A DNA stretch of 21,264 bases. Origin: a virus. Shown here piece after piece: positions 12,159 through 19,888 of the stretch. Position 1 is the first letter of the stretch; every line of letters begins with the position of its first letter. A program made the translations under genes and the position numbers. The stretch spans positions 1-21,264 of the IMG/VR virus record IMGVR_UViG_3300047175_000107; one strand, given 5' to 3'. The notes beneath the pieces were generated by a model, which saw only the letters and a list, made by a program, of their open reading frames with translations, searched no databases and was not told where the DNA came from.

Positions 12159-12535
12159 CAGTAAGCGAACCCCGGTGAGAAACAGTAAATCTTAGGCCCC
12201 TCGTCGTCTTCCTGCATATACCAAAGAATGGCGTTGGGCGTTGGATTGACTCCGCCCTTCGGGTCGCGCAAAGCGCCGCGAGGAACATCAAACCATTCGT
12301 TGCCAATCTTGACCTTGTAGCCGTCTTTCGTCGTCGTCCAATCCTCATCGCTCAAGTAATAGGCGTCGCTATCTTTGCAGCACCAGCCTCCGTTGACGTT
12401 GTGCTGCTGTGCAAACCATTCGCTTAATGCACTTCCGTCGTGCGGAACACCTGGCGGGTGAGCATAGGCAGGATAACCACGCGCCATAGCCAATGTAACA
12501 AGGCCAAATAGAAAACCGCGTCTTTGTAAGGGCAT
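12158..12535 (-). CDS. Exported small protein, 125 aa
   Basis: ATG at 12535 has only a partial AGG upstream. A signal peptide is clear: MPLQRRGFLFGLVTLAMARG with a twin-arginine-like RR and a hydrophobic core, and probable cleavage near AYA. The mature part reads WCCKDSDAYYLSDEDW, then IGNEWFDVPRGALRD, and ends IYCFSPGFAY. This resembles short periplasmic proteins common in rhizobia and relatives, with conserved CC and YCF cysteines. The function is unknown. In phage it could be a host-fitness gene, which is inference. It is the first gene of a two-gene unit with the HTH protein. Confidence 0.7.
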   Translation of the reverse strand: MPLQRRGFLFGLVTLAMARGYPAYAHPPGVPHDGSALSEWFAQQHNVNGGWCCKDSDAYYLSDEDWTTTKDGYKVKIGNEWFDVPRGALRDPKGGVNPTPNAILWYMQEDDEGPKIYCFSPGFAY

Positions 12536-12612
12536 GACCTAAATAATCCACTTGCCAAAATCTGCGTAACATGACAATCACACCCCTACGGCCAAGTCAA
12601 GGGGCAAACTAA

Positions 12613-13236
12613 GTGCTAAAGGACGAGCTACCGGACATCCAAGCCTGGATAAGGCATAACAGAGCGGAATTATTACACTTCGCAAACACTCTCCGCGAAG
12701 TGCCTTTGTCTTACCCGGCGGTCGCGAAAGAGCTAAACAGGAAGTATCCGCGCCCGGATGCCCGCCCTTGGACCGCAAACACCGCCCAATCGTTGATACG
12801 ACATCAACACAGCGTTATTACACCGGAGTATGTGGACAAAGTAATCGCGTTTTTAGAGGGTAAAACGGATTCCGACGTTCTTGAGGCGCTGAATGAAGCC
12901 TTTCCGAGGGAGAAAGGGGTTAAGTGGTCAGCCAAGATGCTTGACTACCTCCTCACGTTCCATAAAAAGGCGTCTCCTGTCGCGCCTACGCCGGCTGTCC
13001 CTGTCGTGGAAGCCCCTCGGCCGAAACCTGTCATCCCGAAGCCACCTGAGATCGTTTACAAGGGGTTCCTGAACGCCGAGGTAAGGCCCGCGCGAACCTG
13101 CCAATGGGTAACAGATGAGGCGCACTTGCAGTTTTGCAGCAAAACGTCATTGCCAGGATGCAGTTGGTGTGCTTATCATCACTCCATCGTATTCTTACCG
13201 CCTGATTTAGCAGCGGGCAGAGATTTTCTCACATGA
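12613..13236 (+). CDS. GcrA-like DNA-binding protein with duplicated N-terminal module, 207 aa
   Basis: GTG at 12613 has AAGGGG eight bases upstream. The C-terminus (residues 163-196) holds CQW, QFC, CSWCAYHHSIVFLPP: the same order of Cys/His and aromatic residues as the zinc-like C-terminal domain of GcrA, the alphaproteobacterial cell-cycle regulator. The N-terminal half is different from GcrA and has two similar modules: residues 35-66 (AVAKELNRKYPR, then WTANTAQSLIRHQH) and 88-119 (DVLEALNEAFPR, then WSAKMLDYLLTFHKK). A Pro-rich linker (125-146) joins the halves. It heads the long rightward operon toward the packaging genes. It may control transcription with host sigma70, as GcrA does, which is inference. 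Confidence 0.7.
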   Translation: MLKDELPDIQAWIRHNRAELLHFANTLREVPLSYPAVAKELNRKYPRPDARPWTANTAQSLIRHQHSVITPEYVDKVIAFLEGKTDSDVLEALNEAFPREKGVKWSAKMLDYLLTFHKKASPVAPTPAVPVVEAPRPKPVIPKPPEIVYKGFLNAEVRPARTCQWVTDEAHLQFCSKTSLPGCSWCAYHHSIVFLPPDLAAGRDFLT

Positions 13237-13385
13237 TTTCTAACGCTGCCGTAGCGGCGGATAGCTACTACCCAATCGTTATCCACCTTACCGAGACAGG
13301 CGAAATAAGGGTGGTAGATTCACCGAAAGACCTACCGCAAGGTAAGCCTTTTGTAGTGTTGGAAACAAGGAAACGGAAAAAGTGA
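13233..13385 (+). CDS. Small phage protein, 50 aa
   Basis: ATG at 13233 overlaps the previous stop by four bases (ATGA). The product starts MISNAAVAADSYYPIVIHLT and ends VVLETRKRKK, a beta-rich chain with a basic tail. No family is recognised. Confidence 0.6.
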   Translation: MISNAAVAADSYYPIVIHLTETGEIRVVDSPKDLPQGKPFVVLETRKRKK

Positions 13386-13645
13386 TTGATAGCGTAAATG
13401 TTGAATCCGAGTTGCGGGCGCATTTCCAGACCGGCGTTGACATTCTGCAACTGGCATTGACCCAGACCGAGCAAACGCCGAATGTGCTAGGCGGCTGGGG
13501 TGCGCAATGGAATTACCAGGCTGCGGTATTCGCGATCTTGGCTTGGGCATCGGTGGTGGCGGTTAATCAGGTGGAGATTGCCCTTCTGTCGGCGTCGGAT
13601 GACGAGTTGGCGGCTTTGGGGCTGCAACGGCTGGCGCGACACTGA
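13382..13645 (+). CDS. Small phage protein, 87 aa
   Basis: GTG at 13382 overlaps the previous stop (GTGA). The product begins MIDSVNVESELRAHFQTGVD and is helical; residues about 45-70 (NYQAAVFAILAWASVVAVNQ) are hydrophobic and may be a membrane span or a buried helix. No family is recognised. Confidence 0.6.
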   Translation: MIDSVNVESELRAHFQTGVDILQLALTQTEQTPNVLGGWGAQWNYQAAVFAILAWASVVAVNQVEIALLSASDDELAALGLQRLARH

Positions 13646-13725
13646 TGACGGCGTTCATTGTCATCTGGCTAGGGGTTGTGTTCCTTTTGGTCATTGACGC
13701 GGTGCTGGGTAACAAAAGCCACTAG
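13645..13725 (+). CDS. 26-aa single-span membrane peptide
   Basis: ATG at 13645 shares one base with the previous stop (TGATG). The peptide is MTAFIVIWLGVVFLLVIDAV followed by LGNKSH, nearly all hydrophobic with a short polar end. It is too short for most gene callers. The coupled start supports it. Confidence 0.5.
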   Translation: MTAFIVIWLGVVFLLVIDAVLGNKSH

Positions 13726-13726
13726 T

Positions 13727-14149
13727 ATGCCAGACCGCTTTTCCGAATTGAATTACCCTTACCGGGAAAACTATCCGCCGCTGGTTCTGCTGTGCTGCGG
13801 CGGCCGGGATTTCAATGATGTTCGGCTGGTGTGGAACACGTTGGATTTTATCTACCGGCAGCGGCACATTGCCTTGATCGTGCATGGGGCTGCTTCTGGC
13901 GCGGATACCTTGGCGGCCCGTTGGGCTGAGAATGCCGGCGTGGGTGTTAAGCCTTGTACGGTAGATGGCACCCACGGTTCTCAGGCGGTCAGCATCCGTA
14001 ATGGGCGGATGCTTCGAGAGAATGATATAGATTGTGTGATAGCCTTTCCGGGCGGCGCGGGGACGGCGGATATGGTCTCCCAGGCGCGAGCGGCAGGGGT
14101 TCCAGTGTTCCAACCCACGGGTGCCGAGACGGTGCGCCAGTGGTCTTGA
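13727..14149 (+). CDS. YspA/DUF2493-type SLOG protein, 140 aa
   Basis: ATG at 13727 (MPDRFSELNY) lies two bases after the previous stop; no good Shine-Dalgarno, so coupling is likely. The Rossmann-like SLOG fold is shown by LCCGGRDFND (residues 23-32), IVHGAASGADTLAARWAENA (about 56-75), RNGRMLREND and AFPGGAGTADMVSQA (about 104-118). This is the cpYpsA-related SLOG family, often in phages and thought to bind nucleotides or ADP-ribose derivatives. No catalytic role is established. Confidence 0.8.
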   Translation: MPDRFSELNYPYRENYPPLVLLCCGGRDFNDVRLVWNTLDFIYRQRHIALIVHGAASGADTLAARWAENAGVGVKPCTVDGTHGSQAVSIRNGRMLRENDIDCVIAFPGGAGTADMVSQARAAGVPVFQPTGAETVRQWS

Positions 14150-14161
14150 AAGGGCGTAACG

Positions 14162-14701
14162 ATGACCTATGACGAAATGAATGAAATTGCTCAGAGGATG
14201 GGTTTAGCGGAGCGGGTTGGCCCTATAGGCCAGTCTCCGTATGATCTGGTGCCCGTTAACCCGTGCCATGTGGCGCAGGCGACAGAACCAAAGCCAGGAT
14301 GGCACACGCTTTTTGCTCCTGGAAAGCAAGATGCTATTCGTGAAGAAATGCACTTCATTAGCTTGCTAAGGGCGGTGCCGGTCGATATCGCGGAGCAACT
14401 GCTTAAACTTTACCGAGCGGCGCAAAGCAGGACGCGTCCATCCAGTGACATCGAAGAAATGGCGCGGCGCGTAGCTGCCACGAACCCGGACCTATACATG
14501 CCTTACTGGGCTGCTTCGGTCAACGCGCCCGCATCCGCACAGACCATCATCCCGACGCCGCAGCACCCCTTCGACGCAGCCAAGGAAGCCAAGGTTAAGC
14601 TGGCTAAGGAAGCCGAAGCCAAGAAAGCGGCCGAGGCAGCCAAGGTTAAGCAGGAACGCGATGAGAAAGTAGGCGGCGCGATTAAGCGGGCCTTTCGCTG
14701 A
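14162..14701 (+). CDS. Hypothetical phage protein, 179 aa
   Basis: ATG at 14162 has AAGGG seven bases upstream. The N-terminal two-thirds are of mixed character (MTYDEMNEIAQRMGLAERVG, then PGWHTLFAPGKQDAIREEMH). The C-terminus from about residue 137 is a Lys/Glu/Ala helix (AAKEAKVKLAKEAEAKKAAE), probably a coiled coil, and the protein ends basic. No family is recognised. It overlaps the next gene by one base (TGATG). Confidence 0.65.
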   Translation: MTYDEMNEIAQRMGLAERVGPIGQSPYDLVPVNPCHVAQATEPKPGWHTLFAPGKQDAIREEMHFISLLRAVPVDIAEQLLKLYRAAQSRTRPSSDIEEMARRVAATNPDLYMPYWAASVNAPASAQTIIPTPQHPFDAAKEAKVKLAKEAEAKKAAEAAKVKQERDEKVGGAIKRAFR

Positions 14702-14904
14702 TGGTTAAATTGCCTGCGGCGTATAAAGTAACATACGGCGAACAAGTAAGAGTAGAAGAAACGTTAGACCTGGTGGATTACCTATTATCCCTCGTAGATT
14801 TGCCGCCGGGATATGTGCCACCTACAGATGTGTCAGGCTTTACGGCTGACCAACTCAAAGAGTTTATAGAAAATGGTAACAAGCCTATTGAAAGCGGCGC
14901 CTGA
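14701..14904 (+). CDS. Small phage protein, 67 aa
   Basis: ATG at 14701 shares a base with the previous stop. The product is MVKLPAAYKVTYGEQVRVEE, then a helical segment (TLDLVDYLLSLVDLPPGYVP) and a short acidic helix near the end. No family is recognised. Confidence 0.6.
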   Translation: MVKLPAAYKVTYGEQVRVEETLDLVDYLLSLVDLPPGYVPPTDVSGFTADQLKEFIENGNKPIESGA

Positions 14905-15091
14905 CGGCTATGAGTTTGTAGAAATCCATGTGTCGTGGCCGCAGTGGATGATTGAAAGAGCTTTGGCGGACTGGGCGCGGTCAGGGGTTGATGTTACCGG
15001 CATCAAATTGGTTAGTATGCTAGACAAGGCGGAAAGTGAACTACCTCCGCCTAAAGGCGGAGGCTTCCAGCTTCAACGGGAACAACCTTGA
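14873..15091 (+). CDS. Small phage protein with C-terminus supplied by an IS element
   Basis: ATG at 14873 overlaps the previous gene by 32 bp; a TTG at 14888 is an alternative. The native part reads MVTSLLKAAPDGYEFVEIHV, then WPQWMIERALADWARSGVD. The final residues (SELPPPKGGGFQLQREQP) are encoded by the right end of the IS element (15044 onward), so the original C-terminus was probably replaced or lost. Confidence 0.5.
   Translation: MVTSLLKAAPDGYEFVEIHVSWPQWMIERALADWARSGVDVTGIKLVSMLDKAESELPPPKGGGFQLQREQP
15044..15063. other. Right-end hairpin of the IS element
   Basis: Perfect 8-bp stem with a TAAA loop. In relatives the omega RNA scaffold ends in this area and the guide is the DNA just beyond the element, here the phage sequence left of about 15040. 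Confidence 0.7.
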
Positions 15092-16238
15092 CCCGAGGAT
15101 TTCGCCTCTTGCTAGGATTTACATTCCCTCGACTGGCAGCAGCGCGCGCTCCGCCCGCCAATATCCGCAACCCTTCGGCGCGGATATTCTTCGCCGCGTT
15201 GATGTCCCGGTCGTGGTGCGCACCACAATGGGCGCAATCCCACGACCGAACATCGAGCGGCATCTTGTCGCAGATCGACCCACACACGGAGCATGTCTTG
15301 GAACTTGGATACCAGCGGTCGCATTTGATGAACGCCTTGCCGGCGCGCGCCGCTTTGTATTCTAAAAACCCGACGAACATGCTCCATCCTGCGTCGCCCG
15401 TGGCTTTCGCGAGGCAGTGGTTCGACATGATACCCTTCACATGCAAGTCCTCGACGGCGACGATTTGGTTCTCATCGACGATGCGCCGCGACAGCTTGTG
15501 GAGGTTATCCCTTCTGGCGCACGCCACACGCTCATACGCGCGGGCTACCAGTTGCCGGGCTTTCTCCCGGCCTTTCGATCCCTTTTTCTTGCGCGAGAGC
15601 TTGCGCTGTTTTCGCTTCAGGTTCTTCTCCGCCTTCCGCAGATAGCGGGGGTTCTCGAACTTCGATCCGTCGCTGGTGATAGCGAGATGAGCCAGACCGA
15701 CATCGACACCGATTGCCTTCCCGTCCATCGAGATTTCCGGCAGCGCCTCGCCATCATCGGTCAGGATGGCCGCATGGAACTGCCCGCAGGCATTGCGGCT
15801 GACCGTGACGGTTTTGAACTTTCCAACGATTTCGCGATGCACGATGCACTCGACCCAACCGACTTTCGGCAGATAGATGCGCGATCCTTCGATTTTCACC
15901 CGCTGCGGGTATTGGATCGACTGGCGACCATGCTTCGACTTGAAGCGAGGATATTTGCCGCGTTTCTGGAAGAAGTTCTCATATGCGCGCGACAAGTTTT
16001 GCAAGGATTGCTGCAACGCCTGAGAGTCCGCGTCGCTCAACCACTCAAATTCCTGTTTGAGCTTCGGCAGGCGGATGGCCATCGCATGATAGTTCAAGCC
16101 CTTACCGGTCGTGCGATAGAGTTCATCGGACACAGCAAGCGCGTTGTTCCATACCCAACGCGCACACCCGAACTGAACAGTCAAGGAATGGGCTTGTTCA
16201 TCAGTAGGGTAGAGCCGGATGCGAGTGGCGGCGAACAT
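15051..16238 (-). CDS. tnpB: TnpB RNA-guided nuclease, 395 aa, apparently intact
   Basis: ATG at 16238 gives the usual start MFAATRIRLYPTDEQ. The RuvC-like catalytic residues are all present: Asp179 (AIGVDVGLAHLA), Glu263 (IVAVEDLHVKG) and Asp345 (HHDRDINAAKNI). The zinc finger is intact (Cys316, Cys319, Cys335, Cys338). The C-terminus VVPVEAGSLRL is typical, and the stop is inside the right-end hairpin. Length fits the family (about 350-420). TnpB uses an omega RNA made from its 3' end and the element end to cut DNA at a target-adjacent motif, which is established for relatives. A much shortened relative lies at 3575-3814. Confidence 0.9.
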   Translation of the reverse strand: MFAATRIRLYPTDEQAHSLTVQFGCARWVWNNALAVSDELYRTTGKGLNYHAMAIRLPKLKQEFEWLSDADSQALQQSLQNLSRAYENFFQKRGKYPRFKSKHGRQSIQYPQRVKIEGSRIYLPKVGWVECIVHREIVGKFKTVTVSRNACGQFHAAILTDDGEALPEISMDGKAIGVDVGLAHLAITSDGSKFENPRYLRKAEKNLKRKQRKLSRKKKGSKGREKARQLVARAYERVACARRDNLHKLSRRIVDENQIVAVEDLHVKGIMSNHCLAKATGDAGWSMFVGFLEYKAARAGKAFIKCDRWYPSSKTCSVCGSICDKMPLDVRSWDCAHCGAHHDRDINAAKNIRAEGLRILAGGARAAASRGNVNPSKRRNPRVKVVPVEAGSLRL

Positions 16239-16336
16239 GTCGTTAGATATAGACTACGTGCGTCTAAGACGCAAGTGCCGACGCTGCGCGTCGCGCCTTA
16301 TATCCCCGCCCTGAAGGACGGGGTTTTACGGAGGAA

Positions 16337-16393
16337 AATAAAGCCGAGGTGGGGCCTAGCTAGGCTTGACTGTTGCTTTAGTTCGGCTTTATT
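16337..16393. repeat. 11-bp inverted repeat directly upstream of terL
   Basis: AATAAAGCCGA (16337-16347) and TCGGCTTTATT (16383-16393) are perfect inverse copies around 35 bp that also hold the palindrome CCTAGCTAGG (16355-16364). The terL start is eight bases beyond. It is outside the IS hairpins. It could be a terminator, an RNA leader or a packaging site. Confidence 0.6.
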
Positions 16394-16400
16394 AGGGGTT

Positions 16401-18197
16401 ATGACTGCTAAAACCCCGCCAGTTGACTTAGGAACTTTTTACAATAGTATTTTCGCGCCTAGAGGGTTTGGTTTAGCTGCGCATCATATTCCTATGGTGC
16501 AGATGCTTGACGACACCCGCATCTCTCAAGGCATGGTAATCCTTCCACCGGGAGCGGGTAAAAGCAGCCTGCTTAACGTTGCTTACCCCGCTTACCGGAT
16601 AGGTGTGCAGCCAGACATTACCATCCTCGGCCTATCGGGCGGCGAGAAGCTGATAGGCACGTTCTTGGGCGCCTTGCAGGAGATTATCGAACACAGCCCT
16701 ATCTACCGCCGGTTTTTCCCCAACGTTCGGCCCGACAAGGGGCGTGGCTGGTCTTCTGAGAAGGGGTTGTTTGTTACCGGGCGGCCTATTGGAGACCAGG
16801 ACGCCTCTTATTATCCCGCTGGTTTGGCGTCCAAGTCCATCACTGGTGTTCATGCCCGTGAAATCATCATGGATGACCTGCATGACCGCGAAAACAGCAA
16901 TACGAAGGAAGCTCGCGACAAAGTAAAAGACATCTTCATTCAGAACATTCTTGGGCGAGGCGATCCACGCGGCTGCCGCTACATCATGATCGGGCGGCGG
17001 TGGGATAAGGATGATCTTTACGGCGAGCAGATGGCCACGGGGGAGTGGGTTGTCCTCCATACGCCCGCCCAGCGTCCAGGCGAGGTAAGGCTTTGGATGG
17101 ATGTGTTTGTCCCTAACGATATGACTTGCGTGTTTACTGAGACTGCAAAATACGTTGGCCGCCACCCGAACAAGCGCGGCCATATGTATCGCGCTTACTA
17201 CGGTGCGGACCCGTCTAAGCGCGGTTTCTATTGGCCTGATAGCAAAACCAAATGGATCGAGTATTTCCAGGCGCTAACCCATAAGCCTTCTACCGCTCGT
17301 ATCGTCTATAACGGCGACACGGAAGCCGTAGAAGACGCGGTGTTCCTGCCCGAAGACTTCGGCCGCTACGTGGCGCCGGATGATCTATCGAAGGCGCTTA
17401 GCTCGCCTGCGGTGACGAAGTTCGTTCGCGCTGACAACACTGAGTTGATCCAGGCTTGGGATACGGCGGCGGGTAAGAATACTTCGGAATCCATGTCGTC
17501 TAATCTGACGGCTCTCTTGGTGCCTTGTAATCGCTGGCACCGGGGCGAGAACGAAGAACTGGTTGGCAAATGCGAACACCACTACGACGTGCTGCTGATA
17601 GATTCGCTGCTGAAGAACCTGGATTTCAAGCAGCTTGCCGACGCCTTCCGCACCCAGTTCCGCAAGTGGTTCCCTAAGAAGGTGCTGGTGGAAGACAAGT
17701 CCAGCGGTATCAGCCTTATCCAAGCCTTTCAGGGGTCAGAAATACCCCTCGTGGCGCTGAAGGTCCATGAAGGCAAGGTGGACCGGGCGACCAATGGCAT
17801 CGGCGGTGGCGCTGCCTCGGTGCAAGGCTGGGCTAAGATGGGCCGCATCCTGATCCCTGAAGGGGCTGTGTGGGCGCCTGAGTTTATCAAGAATGTCTGC
17901 GCCTTCCGGGGCGAGAAGGATGGCCGGTCGGACCAGTTCGATACCCTCGTGCATGCCGTGGCCTATGCCATCAGCCGGTCTTCCAAACGGGTGGTGATGC
18001 CATCCGAGGAACTGATTGAACGGCAGCAGGCGAAGAATGATAGCGGGCTGGACCTTGACCTTCCCTTTAATCCGTTTACCGGCATGTGTGGGGCGCCCTG
18101 TAAGCATTATGGTATAATTAACGGTTATACTTGGTGCAAACAGCACGAACGTAAAGCCGTCGCGCTGGACGGCTGCCAGCATTGGGAAGCCGGGTGA
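16401..18197 (+). CDS. terL: Terminase large subunit, 598 aa
   Basis: I chose ATG at 16401 because the frame upstream is IS DNA read antisense to tnpB; the Shine-Dalgarno (AGGGG) is only two bases away, so initiation may be weak or the native start may have been altered. Walker A is PPGAGKS (49-55), Walker B REIIMDDLHD (153-162). The nuclease has Asp354 (IQAWDTAAGK), Glu431-Asp432 (VLVEDKSSGI) and Asp514 (FDTLVHAVAYA). The motor cuts and translocates phage DNA into the prohead through the portal encoded next. After the nuclease there is an unusual Cys/His-rich tail, residues 563-594 (CGAPCKHYG, WCKQHE, CQHW). It is coupled to the portal gene by TGATG. Confidence 0.9.
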   Translation: MTAKTPPVDLGTFYNSIFAPRGFGLAAHHIPMVQMLDDTRISQGMVILPPGAGKSSLLNVAYPAYRIGVQPDITILGLSGGEKLIGTFLGALQEIIEHSPIYRRFFPNVRPDKGRGWSSEKGLFVTGRPIGDQDASYYPAGLASKSITGVHAREIIMDDLHDRENSNTKEARDKVKDIFIQNILGRGDPRGCRYIMIGRRWDKDDLYGEQMATGEWVVLHTPAQRPGEVRLWMDVFVPNDMTCVFTETAKYVGRHPNKRGHMYRAYYGADPSKRGFYWPDSKTKWIEYFQALTHKPSTARIVYNGDTEAVEDAVFLPEDFGRYVAPDDLSKALSSPAVTKFVRADNTELIQAWDTAAGKNTSESMSSNLTALLVPCNRWHRGENEELVGKCEHHYDVLLIDSLLKNLDFKQLADAFRTQFRKWFPKKVLVEDKSSGISLIQAFQGSEIPLVALKVHEGKVDRATNGIGGGAASVQGWAKMGRILIPEGAVWAPEFIKNVCAFRGEKDGRSDQFDTLVHAVAYAISRSSKRVVMPSEELIERQQAKNDSGLDLDLPFNPFTGMCGAPCKHYGIINGYTWCKQHERKAVALDGCQHWEAG

Positions 18198-19885
18198 TGG
18201 TGCAAACCTTGGACTTGCGCGCGGAGCCGGTGGACGGCGAGGCGTTTGACCCTAACACTGGCGAGCGCACAACAAGCGGGGTGCTGTTCCCCTCGGCCAA
18301 GGGCATGCAAGTCCTTGCCAGTGCTGATTTCTACCTCGGGCAGCTAAGACAGGGGTTGGGTGATGCCTATCAGGAACTCGCAAAAGCGAACGTTCCCCCG
18401 ATGGCGTTTAGTTTTAGCAATATCAGTTATCTACCTGACCCTGTTGGGGCTGATCTTATACCTTGGCCGGGTATTGCCCCTGATTCTCTCCGTAAAGTAG
18501 CCCGTGAAAACGTTATCCCGCAGATGGTCATCCAGACCCGTGTGGCGGACGTGGCGCGCTATTGCCAGCTATCCACGCATATGTGGAAGCCAGGCTGGCG
18601 GGTGGAGTTGCGCGAAGGCGGCCGTAGCCCCACAAAGGCCGAGTTGCGTGATATCCGCGAGTGCGAAGCCTTCCTTGAATCGTGTGACATCGACACGTCG
18701 GATTACGGCGTGCGCGGGCGTGATGCCAACCTGTATACGCCGATGCGTGAGTTTTTCACACAGATTACGTATGACACTTTGCGGTTCGATGGCGTGGCTG
18801 TCTGGACCGATATGGACAACATGGGCCGGGTGCGGGCCTTCAGGGCTTTGCCGGCGGGTAACATGCGCCAAGCGAACCCTCGCACGGGCGTTAGGGGCGA
18901 TCCCAACGAGTTCATGGCTCTGTTGGATGAGACTAACACGCCAGTCATGGGGTTTACTCGTGATCAGTTGATTTGGAAGGTCAGGAATACTCGCCCCGAT
19001 CCAGGAATTTTCTCCTACGGGTATAGCGAATTAGAAGCCAGTATCCGACTTATTCAAGGCTTTCAAAGTGCTATCGACTTAAACGTTGATTCGTTTAGTA
19101 GAAATGCTATCCCAAACGGCATTATGCTGCTGAAGGGTGACTTCTGGACGCAGAACCAAGTTGATATCCTGATGCGGGAGATGAACAACGCCAAGAAGGG
19201 TATCACGAAAGCCTGGGGTGTCCCTATTCTCGGCGTGCCGAAGGATAGCGAAATAGAAATGATGCCTTTGATGGACCTTAAAGGCACCGATGTTCGCTAC
19301 AAAGACCATTTGAACATGATGGCGGGCGCTTTTTGTTGCCTGCTAGGCTTCCCAATCAGCCGCCTAGGCTATAAAACGTCGGGCCAACACCATGATTCCG
19401 CGCCTCTGCCGGATGAATCGGTGGAGATGGTAGGTGACGATGACCCAGGCTTGCCACCTTTATTGTTGTTCTACGAAGACATTCTCAACCCATACATCGT
19501 ATGGTCCCGGTGGCCTCATCTATGTTTTCGTTTCACAGGCAAATCCCCAAAGCAGGATGCTCGTGAGTATGAAGGGCGAAGGAACGCTTCTACGTGGGGC
19601 GAGGAACGCGCGCACGCGGATCAGGAACCTCTCGAAAAGCAGGCTCCTGAAGGGTTTGAAGAACTCGCCAAGATTATGTCTATGTGCCCGACTGATCCAT
19701 CAAAAGTGGGTGCTTTTACGACAATTGCCTCTCGCTTCATCGAAGTTAAGTATGGGAAGAATGAGAGTGGTGAGGCTGAAATAAATAATCAGCCGTTCAA
19801 TTCAAGCAAAGACCCCGCGCGTTCCGAAGCGCATGGCAAGACCAGCGGGGTGCGTAGAAATTCGAGTGCTGAAAAAGGTAAGTAA
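18197..19885 (+). CDS. Phage portal protein, 562 aa
   Basis: ATG at 18197 shares one base with the terL stop; a GTG at 18194 is an alternative. The protein has the portal core: DQLIWKVRNTRPDPG, then YGYSELEASIRLIQGFQSA (about 274-292) and a long segment with NAIPNGIMLLKGDF, similar to HK97-type portals. The N-terminal part is mixed (VQTLDLRAEPVDGEAFDPNT). The C-terminus is hydrophilic and ends KEKGK-like, with no scaffold or protease domain seen. The portal forms the dodecameric ring through which TerL packages DNA. Order terL-portal is normal. Confidence 0.85.
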   Translation: MVQTLDLRAEPVDGEAFDPNTGERTTSGVLFPSAKGMQVLASADFYLGQLRQGLGDAYQELAKANVPPMAFSFSNISYLPDPVGADLIPWPGIAPDSLRKVARENVIPQMVIQTRVADVARYCQLSTHMWKPGWRVELREGGRSPTKAELRDIRECEAFLESCDIDTSDYGVRGRDANLYTPMREFFTQITYDTLRFDGVAVWTDMDNMGRVRAFRALPAGNMRQANPRTGVRGDPNEFMALLDETNTPVMGFTRDQLIWKVRNTRPDPGIFSYGYSELEASIRLIQGFQSAIDLNVDSFSRNAIPNGIMLLKGDFWTQNQVDILMREMNNAKKGITKAWGVPILGVPKDSEIEMMPLMDLKGTDVRYKDHLNMMAGAFCCLLGFPISRLGYKTSGQHHDSAPLPDESVEMVGDDDPGLPPLLLFYEDILNPYIVWSRWPHLCFRFTGKSPKQDAREYEGRRNASTWGEERAHADQEPLEKQAPEGFEELAKIMSMCPTDPSKVGAFTTIASRFIEVKYGKNESGEAEINNQPFNSSKDPARSEAHGKTSGVRRNSSAEKGK

Positions 19886-19888
19886 TTT

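Larger units (their letters stand above)
15040..16325 (-). mobile_element. IS605/IS1341-type element carrying only tnpB
   Basis: A perfect hairpin CCTCCGCC-TAAA-GGCGGAGG (15044-15063) marks the right end next to the tnpB stop. A second hairpin (16304-16323, CCCCG...CGGGG with one mismatch) marks the left end. No tnpA is present, so mobility would need a Y1 transposase from elsewhere. Exact ends are uncertain by a few to tens of bases. It sits between a small phage gene and terL and was read with neither. Confidence 0.8.

Noticed and set aside
15417-16400. Long N-terminal extension of the terminase frame
   Set aside because: It is the antisense of an intact tnpB gene and the IS end; the terminase family begins near the ATG at 16401.
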